A stretch of DNA of 61,064 nt from Komagataeibacter intermedius TF2 (GTDB lineage Bacteria > Pseudomonadota > Alphaproteobacteria > Acetobacterales > Acetobacteraceae): assembly GCF_000964425.1 (NCBI RefSeq), contig NZ_BANF01000194.1, positions 1 to 61,064 on the forward strand. The letters run 5' to 3'. The notes under the pieces are model-generated. The model saw nothing but the letters and a program-made list of their open reading frames with translations. It made no database searches and was not told the origin of the DNA. Shown here in pieces: positions 39,908 to 48,871 of this stretch. Both the position numbers and the translations under genes were made by a program. How positions within the stretch are numbered: position 1 is the first letter of the stretch; every line of letters starts with the position of its first letter.

Positions 39908-41017
39908 TCAGACACGCGTGTCGGGATAGGCCTCGGGCGTCAGGATACGCTGCACGATTTCAGGCCAGCTATGGGCATCAAGCTCGATCACGTCCGTAGA
40001 CTGCAATGCCGCATCGATCGCCCGCCCGATCGAATGCGCATCCCCCGGCCGGTAGCCGTACCGGCCTGCCGTGTCATTCAGTGCGAAATCGGGACAGACG
40101 GCAGGAATGCCGAACAGGGCGAACTGCCGCAGCTTGAGTGAGGTATCCAGCAGGTAGCGCGGCGTATTGGCATCCCGATAGGGGGCGACGCCAAAACTGG
40201 CGTGCTGGAGATAGGACAATGTCCGTTCAAATGCCATTTCGGGATGGATGATGATGTTGGGCGCATCCAGCCCGTCCGCCGCATGGCCCGCGCCAATGAT
40301 ATGAAAATCGATATCCGGCCGCAGCTTTGCCGCGATCTGGAAAAACGTGCGGTCAAACAGCATCGACCCGATCGAGACACAGCTGGTCCGACCGGGCGTA
40401 TAGGGATTGGGATAGATTTTTTCGGCAATGCCGCGGTCAATGCCATGGGGCGCGAAAACCGCCGAACGCGCATGGGGCAGGCGTTCCAGCAGGTAGCGCG
40501 AGGGCATGCGCACCGTGTCGATCATGTCGAAATTTCGCACGAAATCATTCTTGATGGTATCCGCACAGCCAACGACTTCCAGATCGTCGGACATCAGGTA
40601 GATAATGCGGGCCGACGGATTAAGTTTCCTGACATCGGAAATAAATATCGGCGCCATGCCGGACTCAATAAAAACAGTATCGGCGCGCCGTATCCATTTT
40701 CGCGCAATGGCAGGCAGCATCTGGCGATATAACCAGAACAGCCCCCGCTCCACCGGCGCAAGCGCGGCGCGGCGCATGTTGAACGGATGCCATTTCATGC
40801 GCCACAAGTAACATTCCACGCCATCCACCCTCTCCACGCGGTTGGCGCGATCCGCAAGGCTTGCACGCGTATCCCCCCGCCGCAGTGACAGCGTGCTCAG
40901 CCCGATGGACAGGAACGCGGTCGGGCCACGACGCGCCATCTCCGCTGCGATGAAATGGACACTCGCCTTGCGCAGACTCCTGAAATCATGAACGGAAATA
41001 AACAGGGAGCGCGTCAT
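39908..41017 (-). CDS. gumK: GumK-like glucuronosyltransferase
   Basis: Inverting GT70 transferase of 369 residues that adds beta-glucuronate from UDP-GlcA to the side-chain mannose at the inner membrane face. It follows Xanthomonas GumK over its whole length: SVHDFRSLRKASVHFIAAEM at residues 7-26, ECYLWRMKWHPFNMRR, IYLMSDDLEVV with the Asp at the place of the GumK catalytic Asp, APHGIDRG, SIGSMLFDRTFFQIAAKL and TSLKLRQFALFGIPAVCPDF. The Glu, Tyr, Lys and Gln of the UDP site are kept. AGGAG precedes the ATG at 41017. First gene of the second transferase block. Confidence 0.9.
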   Translation of the reverse strand: MTRSLFISVHDFRSLRKASVHFIAAEMARRGPTAFLSIGLSTLSLRRGDTRASLADRANRVERVDGVECYLWRMKWHPFNMRRAALAPVERGLFWLYRQMLPAIARKWIRRADTVFIESGMAPIFISDVRKLNPSARIIYLMSDDLEVVGCADTIKNDFVRNFDMIDTVRMPSRYLLERLPHARSAVFAPHGIDRGIAEKIYPNPYTPGRTSCVSIGSMLFDRTFFQIAAKLRPDIDFHIIGAGHAADGLDAPNIIIHPEMAFERTLSYLQHASFGVAPYRDANTPRYLLDTSLKLRQFALFGIPAVCPDFALNDTAGRYGYRPGDAHSIGRAIDAALQSTDVIELDAHSWPEIVQRILTPEAYPDTRV

Positions 41018-41334
41018 GGAACTCTGGTCTCCTGCCGTGCGCCACGCTGGCGGCAGGCCGCATGCGCATGGCGTACGGCCCACGGGTTCATAGCAATTGC
41101 GCAAACATGCCGGGACCATTGTCGCGGCCCCTTTTACGCCGCGCCAAATCCACAGTGTGATTGCGGCAAGATCATGACATGATCGTGCCGTGATAAAGGC
41201 GATGCCACAAAGAATTGTGTAGGCACATTTTGAATGTTTTCTACATTTATATTCTGATACGCTCTGTCAGCCATACCAGAATCACTGTATTGCCTGAACC
41301 ACGCTACGCAATCCACGCACCGGGGGACCTGCTG
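41018..41334. promoter_or_regulatory. Divergent promoter region gumK / acyltransferase
   Basis: About 320 bases. AT-rich sequence at 41200-41270 is the likely promoter area for the plus-strand block. The acyltransferase frame stays open back to 41215 but without conserved sequence. Confidence 0.45.
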
Positions 41335-42513
41335 ATGTCGTCTGTGACAGAAACGTCCGGAACGGAACGAAATTATCTGCACCAACTGACATCGCTGCGT
41401 GGGGTCGCCTGTCTTGTCGTGCTGTTCGGCCATGCCATACAGGTGTTCCGGTACAGCAACCCGCAACGCAATGCCCCGCAGGCCGCGGTGCATGACATTG
41501 TAACGTATGCATTCAATGCGGAAGCGGCCGTGGTGCTGTTCTTTGTTCTCAGCGGATGCGTCCTGTCCCTGTCGTTGCGCAAATACGCGCATATGACGGG
41601 ACGGGTCATAGGCAGTTTCTATATCAAGCGCGTATTCAGGATCTATCCGCTGCTATGGTTTTCCATCGGGCTGGCCATCATCAGCATGGTCATTGCGCGC
41701 GGCTGGGTGGCTGACGGCGTGTTTGTCGGCTGGCTGGCACGTAACCTGCAGACACCCGTATCGGTCCGCAACACCATCATGTCGGTCGCGGGTATTTTTA
41801 CCCGCTACAACGGGCCGATGTGGTCGCTGCGGGTGGAACTGATGTATTCCGTCGCCTTTCCGTTCCTGTTCTGGCTGGTACGGGCGCCACGGTTCCGGCT
41901 GGCCACACTGTGCGTGCTTGCCGCCGTCGCCCTGCTGCCGGTTCCGCATGAAGTGGGAACGGTATTTGCGCTGTCCTTTGGGGTCGGGGCATTGATCCCG
42001 CTGCTGCCGGCCACCCTTCCCCGCCGACACGGACTTTATGCGCTGATCGCGCTGGTGGTACTGTTATATGACCGTTACGCGCTGGCCGGTCTGAACCTGC
42101 CCGAACGTATTCCCGACATGATTGAAACCGCAGCGGCCTTCGTGCTGATCCGTGACCTGTACGCATCCGGGCGGCAGTATCGCGTGCTGCTCAGCCGGCC
42201 GGTCATCGCCATTGGGGAACTGTCCTACGGTATTTACCTGCTGCATCTGCCCATCATGCTGATCGTATTCAGCGTGGGGGGACATGTACTGGGTACCTCC
42301 ACCCTTCTGTCGCATCCTTCGCTGACGCAGGCGGGGGGGGGGATCGTGACCGTCGTGCTGACAACCGCGCTTGCGGCCATAACCTATAATGTACTGGAAC
42401 TGCCACTGCATAACCTGGGCCGGCGGCTGGGCAATGCGATGCTGGTGACAGCATCCCCTGCCCGCACGGTTTCACCCCGGCAGGGTGCGGATACCCATGT
42501 CTCGCGCATCTGA
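41335..42513 (+). CDS. Acyltransferase 3 family protein with G10 tract
   Basis: Integral membrane O-acyltransferase of 392 residues. The signature LTSLRGVACLVVLFGHAIQV (residues 17-36) contains the catalytic His, and AVVLFFVLSGCVLSLSLRKY follows. About ten hydrophobic segments. A run of ten G at 42333-42342 encodes Ala-Gly-Gly-Gly at about residue 334, within the last membrane segments; slippage there would change the C terminus. GGGGGA precedes the ATG at 41335. It starts a plus-strand unit with the polymerase, GH5, rmlC and rmlD. It probably adds one of the two acetan O-acetyl groups. Confidence 0.88.
   Translation: MSSVTETSGTERNYLHQLTSLRGVACLVVLFGHAIQVFRYSNPQRNAPQAAVHDIVTYAFNAEAAVVLFFVLSGCVLSLSLRKYAHMTGRVIGSFYIKRVFRIYPLLWFSIGLAIISMVIARGWVADGVFVGWLARNLQTPVSVRNTIMSVAGIFTRYNGPMWSLRVELMYSVAFPFLFWLVRAPRFRLATLCVLAAVALLPVPHEVGTVFALSFGVGALIPLLPATLPRRHGLYALIALVVLLYDRYALAGLNLPERIPDMIETAAAFVLIRDLYASGRQYRVLLSRPVIAIGELSYGIYLLHLPIMLIVFSVGGHVLGTSTLLSHPSLTQAGGGIVTVVLTTALAAITYNVLELPLHNLGRRLGNAMLVTASPARTVSPRQGADTHVSRI
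42333..42342. repeat. G10 homopolymer inside acyltransferase gene
   Basis: Ten consecutive G on the plus strand, the longest single-base run noted in a coding region of this window. It is of the length at which slipped-strand mispairing becomes likely. Confidence 0.9.
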
Positions 42514-42526
42514 TACTGGAATTTTC

Positions 42527-43858
42527 ATGTCCGATACAGCGCATGTCCGCCTGTCCGCCCGCCCCATGACCAGCGCACCCGCCCTGTCACAGGCGGATGG
42601 CATATCGTGGCTGGTGGTTGCGGGGGCGATCTTCAACCTTGTCCTGTGCTTCATCAATACACGGCATGTCATCATGATCCGCAGTTCGGAAATCGTGCTG
42701 TGTGAACTCGCCATCATTTTCCTGGCGTTTATGGAAGTGCGCAATACCATATCCCCAGCCGTGGTGCGCATTACGGGGATCATGATCTGTTTCGAGATCG
42801 GGGCAAAACTGATCAATCCCCGGCTGGACATGAAGATCCTGCATGACCTGGCCATTGCGTATGTATTTTACCAGCTGGGCACCCGTTCCACCCTGCGTTC
42901 AGGTGAACGCACCATGTGGGCGATGATGGCCATGATCATGTTCGTGGGCTTTTTCGAACTGCTGTTCACCAACCTGTTCGGCACGATATTCGATGTGTGG
43001 ACCTATTACGTGAACAAGGGTGTCATCAGCAGCAGCACGGTCAACTACAGCAATACGAACCTGTTTATCAGCGGCAACCGGGGGGCTGCGGCATCCCGCA
43101 CGTTCTTCCAGTCCATATTCGGTTCGCATCGCGTGTCCTCGCTGTTTCTGGAACCGGATTCACTGGGCAATTTCTCGGCCATCGGGTTTGCATGGTGCCT
43201 CAGCACGCATCTGGGGTCACGGCTGCGGCATGCGTTCCTGTTCTTCCTGTCGGCGCTGTGCTTTGTGCTGGCGGATTCCCGTTTTGCCTCGGGCTGTGCA
43301 CTGGGCATGATCATGCTGCGCATGACGCCGCTGTACCGTTCACGCTTCGTGGTGTTCGCCATGCCCGTTACGGTGATGATGGGCCTGATGCTGCAGGGTG
43401 CCAACCATGAAATGCCCGGCATCCTGCCGTCCATCATCGGGGATAATTTTTCCGGTCGCCTTCTGTTTTCGGGTCGGCTGCTGGATTACTGGAACCTGCC
43501 CCAATGGTTCGCGATGGCCCCGTCGCAGGTATACACGGCCGATACGGGCTATGCCTATATCATCAACAACCTTGGCCTGCCGCTGACGCTGTTCCTGCTG
43601 GCGCTGTTTGCCCTGCACCCGGCACGCACCGAAGCCGCCGTGTCGATGAAGGCGATGATCTCGCTATATTTTTCCACCTCCCTGTGCATCGGCGCGTCGG
43701 TCTTCACCATCAAGACGGCGGCGCTGCTGTGGTTCCTGTATGGCACGACCAACAGCGTCATTGCGCCATCGGAACCCGAAGTCAGGGAAAAGGCGCCTGA
43801 ACGCCTGAACTCATTCCGTTTCAACCGGCTTGTGCCCTCAGCGGAGCATATTGCATGA
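42527..43858 (+). CDS. Probable Wzy-type polysaccharide polymerase (GumE-like role)
   Basis: Multispanning membrane protein of 443 residues with about 11 hydrophobic segments and a large loop at residues 160-215 containing GVISSSTVNYSNTNLFISGN and LEPDSLGNF. Sequence similarity to other polymerases is low, as is normal for Wzy proteins; the call rests on topology, the loop pattern (LEPDSLGNFSAIGFAWCL) and on being the only polymerase candidate in a complete Wzx/Wzy locus. The ATG at 42527 with GGA six bases before is used. It begins 13 bases after the acyltransferase and its stop overlaps the next start. Confidence 0.7.
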   Translation: MSDTAHVRLSARPMTSAPALSQADGISWLVVAGAIFNLVLCFINTRHVIMIRSSEIVLCELAIIFLAFMEVRNTISPAVVRITGIMICFEIGAKLINPRLDMKILHDLAIAYVFYQLGTRSTLRSGERTMWAMMAMIMFVGFFELLFTNLFGTIFDVWTYYVNKGVISSSTVNYSNTNLFISGNRGAAASRTFFQSIFGSHRVSSLFLEPDSLGNFSAIGFAWCLSTHLGSRLRHAFLFFLSALCFVLADSRFASGCALGMIMLRMTPLYRSRFVVFAMPVTVMMGLMLQGANHEMPGILPSIIGDNFSGRLLFSGRLLDYWNLPQWFAMAPSQVYTADTGYAYIINNLGLPLTLFLLALFALHPARTEAAVSMKAMISLYFSTSLCIGASVFTIKTAALLWFLYGTTNSVIAPSEPEVREKAPERLNSFRFNRLVPSAEHIA

Positions 43859-44880
43859 CATTACCCCATTCCTCCCGCCCGGGGCGCTGGCTATGCGGCT
43901 GCCTGATCGCGACTGCCCTCGCACTCCCGCCTGGTGGACACGCGGATGCGCAGACCTATCGGGGCGTCAACCTGGCGGGAGCGGCCTATTCCTCATCCAA
44001 ACTGCCGGGGCGTTACGGATACGATTATCTCTATCCCAAACCTGCGGAGGTTGACTACTTCACTGCGCAGGGCATGAACACCTTCCGCCTGTCGGTGTTA
44101 TGGGAACGCCTGCAGCCCGCCCTGAACGGCCCACTGGATGAAAAGGAACTGCAGCGCGTGCAGCAGTTCATTGCCTATGCACAGGGCAAGGGCGCCACAA
44201 CGGTGCTCGATATCCATAATTACGGGCGGTATCGCGGACAGGAAGTTGGCTCCGACGCCGTACCGGATGCCGCCTTTGGCGATTTATGGGCACGGCTGGC
44301 GCAGGCCCTGGGCACCAACCCGCATGTCCTGTTCGGGTTGATGAACGAACCGCAGCAGCATTCAGCCGAGGCATGGAAAAACGCCGTGCAGGCCGCGATT
44401 GACGCCATCCGCAAAACGGGCAGCCACAACATCATCCTCGTGCCCGGTATCGGATGGGACAGCGCGCTGGGCTTCGCCAAACTGAATGGCGATGCGCTGG
44501 GGCAGCTGCATGATCCCGACAACCGTCTGGTTTATGAAGTGCATGAATATTTTGACCCCGATGCATCGGGCACCAAACCGGCATGTATTTCACAAGACCA
44601 GGCCGTTGGCCGCCTCAAGTCCTTTACCGACTGGCTGCACGCCCACAAGGCCCATGGCTTCCTGGGAGAATTCGGGGTCAGCCGCCAGCCGGAATGCGTG
44701 GCGCTGCTCCAGCCGGTCCTGTCGCACCTGCGCGACAATGCGGATGTCTGGTCCGGCTGGACCTATTGGGCGGCAGGCCCGCTATGGGGCAATTACATGT
44801 TTACGCTTGAACCCGACCACGGTCAGGACCGCCCCCAGATGGAGGCCATTAAGCCTTTCCTAAGCCAAAGCGCGCCATAA
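43855..44880 (+). CDS. Secreted GH5 endoglucanase-like glycoside hydrolase
   Basis: 341-residue exported hydrolase, retaining mechanism. Signal peptide (WLCGCLIATALALPPGGHADA) followed by a GH5 barrel: YRGVNLAGAAYSS, FRLSVLWERLQPAL, HNYGRYRG, acid/base Glu in LFGLMNEPQQH (about residue 164) and nucleophile Glu in HGFLGEFGVSR (about residue 272). It probably cuts beta-1,4-glucan links in acetan's cellulose-like backbone, trimming chains or clearing polymer in the periplasm. The start overlaps the polymerase stop as ATGA, so the hydrolase is produced together with the polymerase. Cellulose as an alternative substrate cannot be excluded. Confidence 0.9.
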   Translation: MTLPHSSRPGRWLCGCLIATALALPPGGHADAQTYRGVNLAGAAYSSSKLPGRYGYDYLYPKPAEVDYFTAQGMNTFRLSVLWERLQPALNGPLDEKELQRVQQFIAYAQGKGATTVLDIHNYGRYRGQEVGSDAVPDAAFGDLWARLAQALGTNPHVLFGLMNEPQQHSAEAWKNAVQAAIDAIRKTGSHNIILVPGIGWDSALGFAKLNGDALGQLHDPDNRLVYEVHEYFDPDASGTKPACISQDQAVGRLKSFTDWLHAHKAHGFLGEFGVSRQPECVALLQPVLSHLRDNADVWSGWTYWAAGPLWGNYMFTLEPDHGQDRPQMEAIKPFLSQSAP

Positions 44881-44929
44881 CACGGCTTCACGCTACCGGG
44901 CGGACAGAAGAACAAGGGATTATTTAAAT

Positions 44930-45487
44930 ATGGAAATACAGACATTCAACGTCGCAGGCATAATTCTGCTTACCCCGCCGCGTTTCGGTGATGAACGTGG
45001 TTATTTTTCAGAAACATTCAACGCCGCCCGCATGAAGGAAATCGGGATTCCCGGCCCCTTCGTGCAGGACAACCACAGCCTGTCCCGCGCGCGTGGCGTG
45101 GTACGCGGGCTTCATTGCCAGTTATCCCCCCACCCGCAGGGCAAGCTGGTCCGCTGCACCCGTGGCAGCATATGGGACGTGGGGGTGGATATCCGTGCAG
45201 GTTCCCCTACTTTCGGGCAATGGGTCGGGGCGACCCTGTCGGAAGAAAACGGATCCCAGCTGTGGATTCCGACGGGATTCCTGCATGGTTTCTGCACGCT
45301 GAGCGAAAATGCCGAAGTGCAATACAAATGCACCGATTACTGGGACCGCGACAGTGAACGATCGGTCCGCTGGGATGACCCGCTGCTGGCCATAGACTGG
45401 CCTGTTGCGCCAAAGGACGCGATCCTGTCCGCAAAGGATGCCGACGCCCTGCCGTTCTCCAGTGTCGATGACTGGTTCCATATGTAA
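44930..45487 (+). CDS. rmlC: dTDP-4-dehydrorhamnose 3,5-epimerase RmlC
   Basis: Cupin epimerase of 185 residues, third step of dTDP-L-rhamnose synthesis. Conserved blocks are GDERGYFSETFNAARMKE, VRGLHCQLSPHPQGKLVRC with the catalytic His, VDIRAGSPTFGQWVGATLS and FLHGFCTLSENAEVQYKCTD. Length is normal. AAGGGAT precedes the ATG. It is followed by rmlD after 58 bases. Confidence 0.96.
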   Translation: MEIQTFNVAGIILLTPPRFGDERGYFSETFNAARMKEIGIPGPFVQDNHSLSRARGVVRGLHCQLSPHPQGKLVRCTRGSIWDVGVDIRAGSPTFGQWVGATLSEENGSQLWIPTGFLHGFCTLSENAEVQYKCTDYWDRDSERSVRWDDPLLAIDWPVAPKDAILSAKDADALPFSSVDDWFHM

Positions 45488-45545
45488 AAGGCGGCCGGAT
45501 ACAGCCCGTCCCTGATCCTGTCCTCCTGAAAGAAGAAGGAAGCAC

Positions 45546-46433
45546 ATGCTACATAATCCGTCGATTCTGGTAACAGGGGGGCATGGACAGCTTGCCACCG
45601 CGCTGGCCGGGCAGGAAGGCGTCATGCGGGTCGGGCGACCGGACTTCGATTTCGACCGGCCCGAAACAATCGATCAGATCATGGCGGAGAACACACCCGA
45701 ATTCGTCGTGAACGCCGCAGCATGGACGGCCGTGGACGCAGCGGAAACAGATGCCGAAGGGGCGGCAAGAGCCAATCATGCCGGCCCGGCCCGACTGGCG
45801 GCCGCATGCCGGGCGCGGGGCATTCCGCTTATCCATATCTCGACCGATTATGTTTTCAGCGGTGACAAGGGCAGCCCCTATATGGAAACAGATCCTGTTG
45901 ATCCACGCTCGGTCTACGGCAGTACCAAGGCGGCTGGAGAACAGGCGGTAATGGCGGCACAACCTGACAGTATCATCCTGCGGACGGCCTGGGTCTATTC
46001 GCCCTATAACCGCAATTTCGTGCGCACCATGGTCGAAGCCGCAGCCAGACGGCCCACCCTGCGGGTTGTCAGTGACCAGATCGGCAATCCGACCAGCGCG
46101 GATGCCCTGGCACAGGCCATAATGCACATCATCCGGCAGATCCGTAAGACCGGATGGAAAACGGATTATGCCGGGATCTACCACGCAGCCGGTCAGGGGG
46201 CGACAAGCTGGTATGACCTGGCCTGTGCCGCGGTTGCCGCCGCGGCCAGACATGGCAACCCGCAACCGGTCATGGAACCCATTACCACCGCCGACTGGCC
46301 AACACCGGCCCGGCGCCCTGCGGATGCACGCCTGGACTGCACCCGCCTGAAAGAAACATTTGGCCATGCCCCCGGCCCGTGGCAACCCGAAGTGGAGCGC
46401 GTGGTGGAACTGATCCTGTCACAACAGGGATAG
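45546..46433 (+). CDS. rmlD: dTDP-4-dehydrorhamnose reductase RmlD
   Basis: NAD(P)H-dependent last step to dTDP-L-rhamnose, 295 residues. The cofactor loop is ILVTGGHGQLATALAGQ at residues 7-23, then DAAETDAEGAARANHAG, STDYVFSGDKGSPY and the catalytic YGSTKAAGEQAV near residue 130. AAGGAAG stands before the ATG. Its stop is seven bases from the convergent end of the next gene, with no terminator between. Confidence 0.95.
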   Translation: MLHNPSILVTGGHGQLATALAGQEGVMRVGRPDFDFDRPETIDQIMAENTPEFVVNAAAWTAVDAAETDAEGAARANHAGPARLAAACRARGIPLIHISTDYVFSGDKGSPYMETDPVDPRSVYGSTKAAGEQAVMAAQPDSIILRTAWVYSPYNRNFVRTMVEAAARRPTLRVVSDQIGNPTSADALAQAIMHIIRQIRKTGWKTDYAGIYHAAGQGATSWYDLACAAVAAAARHGNPQPVMEPITTADWPTPARRPADARLDCTRLKETFGHAPGPWQPEVERVVELILSQQG

Positions 46434-46440
46434 GCACGTT

Positions 46441-47361
46441 TTACGGACGCCCCCATGTCTGCCGCATGCGTTCGGTCGCACGCGCCACGGCGGCGCGGTA
46501 GAGTTGCCGCCGTGATACCGCGCCAGGGAAACGGGCCAGTTCCCGCCGTAGCAGGCTGCCATGCATGAAGTAATGCCGCACGAAGTGCGTCTGCCGCAGC
46601 AGGCTGGCAATATACCTTTTCTGGTCCAGCACGGGATGAAGGAAGGTATGGCCACTTGCTGGCAGTACAAGGTCTGTCGCCAGGATGGGTGGAAACCAAG
46701 AATAGCGCGAGACATCGCCATACCGCGCCAGCGGGATGAAGGTCAGGTCAGCCGCTGCGACCTCCGACGCGACAAAGGCTTCCCCCAATGGCCAGAAGCC
46801 CGTTTCATCCATATTGACTGACATCGCACGTCGCCGCTGCGCCAGATGCTTCAGGGCGCGCGCGGAAAAGAAAGAAATACAGTTCAGCGATGCCCGTAAC
46901 TGCCCCGCAGGGTAAGTGCCGGTATGGAAGCGATTCCAGTACCATTGCGGTCCCGCATCCAGCGGATGGGATACGAAATCCGCTTCATCGGCAATCATGT
47001 CCGCAAGCAGCCGGACGCCATTTCCCCCGATACAGGCGTCATATTCCACAAACAGGTAATAATCATAATCCGGGATCCGGTCATGGACCTGATAATGGGT
47101 ATAGTCCGCGTTCCACCATAACAGGCTGCCCTTTTCAAACCGGTTGGCAAACCCCAATGCCAGCATGTCCGCGTTACATGTGCGCAGTACGCGTTCATAC
47201 GGAATGGTTCCCGCAAAACCGTTTGTTTCATCAATAGAGACAAAAACATCAACTTCCGGAAATGTTGACTGCAACCTTTTCAACTGCTGGTACACGAAGC
47301 TGTCCCATGTATAGGTCTTCAATACAACCGCACATCTTTTTTCCGCGATCACGTCAGCCAT
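46441..47361 (-). CDS. Uncharacterised protein, possibly GT-A-like transferase
   Basis: 306 residues, no membrane segment or signal peptide. I cannot assign a family. A GT-A-like layout is suggested by an N-terminal strand-helix (CAVVLKTYTWDSFVYQQLKR), DVFVSIDETNG, and an acidic motif in DYDYYLFVEYDACIGG (about residues 97-112) that could coordinate a nucleotide-sugar. A Trp-rich patch GSLLWWNADYTHYQ precedes it and a basic C terminus ends RATERMRQTWGRP. It converges on rmlD and is divergent from the aminotransferase gene. It may be an eighth transferase of the polysaccharide region or act on another product. Confidence 0.6.
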   Translation of the reverse strand: MADVIAEKRCAVVLKTYTWDSFVYQQLKRLQSTFPEVDVFVSIDETNGFAGTIPYERVLRTCNADMLALGFANRFEKGSLLWWNADYTHYQVHDRIPDYDYYLFVEYDACIGGNGVRLLADMIADEADFVSHPLDAGPQWYWNRFHTGTYPAGQLRASLNCISFFSARALKHLAQRRRAMSVNMDETGFWPLGEAFVASEVAAADLTFIPLARYGDVSRYSWFPPILATDLVLPASGHTFLHPVLDQKRYIASLLRQTHFVRHYFMHGSLLRRELARFPGAVSRRQLYRAAVARATERMRQTWGRP

Positions 47362-47679
47362 CCTGCGTCACTGGGTCGGGCCGCCTGCACAATACAGTAT
47401 GATTATCCTGTTTTACTGGATTCCCGGACATGAAGAATGGGGACCGGAACGACCCTGAAACCATAAAATGCATGAATTTCCCTCATTCATGTCAAATATT
47501 GTATATTTCAGGCGAACATAGTAATCACATCAACGTGTGGTAAATAATATCTTTATATTTACATTGAATGCAGCCCCGTTATCTGCTTTTAACATTAATG
47601 GTCTACGCGCACACATCCTCCCTCCTGATCCGCAGACATGATGATCCGGCCATCGGATTGACGAAATCGGAATACAGAA
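47362..47679. promoter_or_regulatory. Divergent intergenic region upstream of the aminotransferase
   Basis: About 320 bases, strongly AT-rich at 47480-47570, between two divergent genes. Promoters for both are expected. No palindromic operator was recognised. Confidence 0.4.
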
Positions 47680-48828
47680 ATGTCCAATACGGAAATATCA
47701 TTCATTCGCTCCAACATTCCGAAGATAAGTCAGGTATCCGATGGCATCATCGAAATGGAAAATTCTGGCATCTACACCAATTACGGACCAATAAACCAGA
47801 AATTCGAAAAACAGCTGGTTGAACAGATGTTCAATGGCGTGGGCCAGTGCGTCACGGTGTGCAACGCCACGATCGGGCTTATGATGGCGCTTAAATACGC
47901 GACCCGGCACAAGGATACCCGTGTCGCGCGATATGTCATCATGCCGTCCTTTACGTTCGCGGCAGCAGCACACGCCGCCCTGTGGGCGGGTTTCATTCCC
48001 CTGTTCTGTGACATTGACCCCGATGACTGGATGGCATCCCATGAATCGGAAAATGAATTACTTCGCCAGTATGGCGAACAGGTCGCCGCTATCTTTCCGT
48101 ATGCCACGTTTGGAAATGCGACCGACATCGCCCGTTACACCGCCCTGGAAAAACAGACCGGGATTCCGGTCGTGATTGATGCCGCAGCCTCCCTCGGTGC
48201 GCATGATGCACTCGGGCAGGGCTTCGGGACCGGATCACCACATGCCATCGTGTGTTCCCTGCACGCGACAAAAACAATGGGAATCGGGGAAGGCGGTTTC
48301 ATATACGCCAATAACCCCGACATGATCGAAGCACTGCGGGCCATGGGCAATTTCGGCTTTGGCCAGATCCGCCATGCCACCATGCCCGGACTGAATTCGA
48401 AACTGCCTGAAATCGGGGCGCTGCTTGCGCTTTCGGGGCTGGAACGCCTGGAAAGCGTTGTGGAACGGAAACGCCGTATCGAACAGATGTATTACGACCT
48501 TCTGCCTGATTTCGGTTTCCAGCACCAGCGTGGCGCCCGCATATCCTATCAGTTCATGCCCGTGCGCCTTCCGCCAAGATATGCGCCATACCGTCATGCA
48601 ATACTTGAACGCATGAAAGAAAAACGGATCGGCACATCAACCTATTTTTCACCGCACCTGCATGAACAGAGTTATTTTGCCGCCCATAGTAAAGCAGGCG
48701 ACCTGCACGCGACCTACGCCCTGGCCTCTTCCATTGTCTCATTGCCACTGTGGCATGAAATGACGCCAGAAATGGTAAGGTATGTGTGCCAGGAGTTCAT
48801 GAACGCCTGCCACGCCGCAGATATGTAA
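47680..48828 (+). CDS. DegT/DnrJ/EryC1/StrS family aminotransferase
   Basis: Fold-type I PLP enzyme of 382 residues, usually acting on a keto-sugar nucleotide (or making an amino-shikimate in AHBA synthases). The start region MENSGIYTNYGPINQKFEKQ, CNATIGLMMALKYATR, PSFTFAAAAHAALWAGFIPL and VVIDAAASLGA are typical, and the PLP lysine is in CSLHATKTMGIGEGGFIYAN near residue 192. GLNSKLPEIGALLALSGLER follows. A sugar-nucleotide keto substrate could come from RmlB. It is followed after about 43 bases by a flavoprotein gene on the same strand. Confidence 0.88.
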   Translation: MSNTEISFIRSNIPKISQVSDGIIEMENSGIYTNYGPINQKFEKQLVEQMFNGVGQCVTVCNATIGLMMALKYATRHKDTRVARYVIMPSFTFAAAAHAALWAGFIPLFCDIDPDDWMASHESENELLRQYGEQVAAIFPYATFGNATDIARYTALEKQTGIPVVIDAAASLGAHDALGQGFGTGSPHAIVCSLHATKTMGIGEGGFIYANNPDMIEALRAMGNFGFGQIRHATMPGLNSKLPEIGALLALSGLERLESVVERKRRIEQMYYDLLPDFGFQHQRGARISYQFMPVRLPPRYAPYRHAILERMKEKRIGTSTYFSPHLHEQSYFAAHSKAGDLHATYALASSIVSLPLWHEMTPEMVRYVCQEFMNACHAADM

Positions 48829-48871
48829 GCCCCCTTTCCTTCCCCCCACTGGAAAATGGATACCTGCAGCC

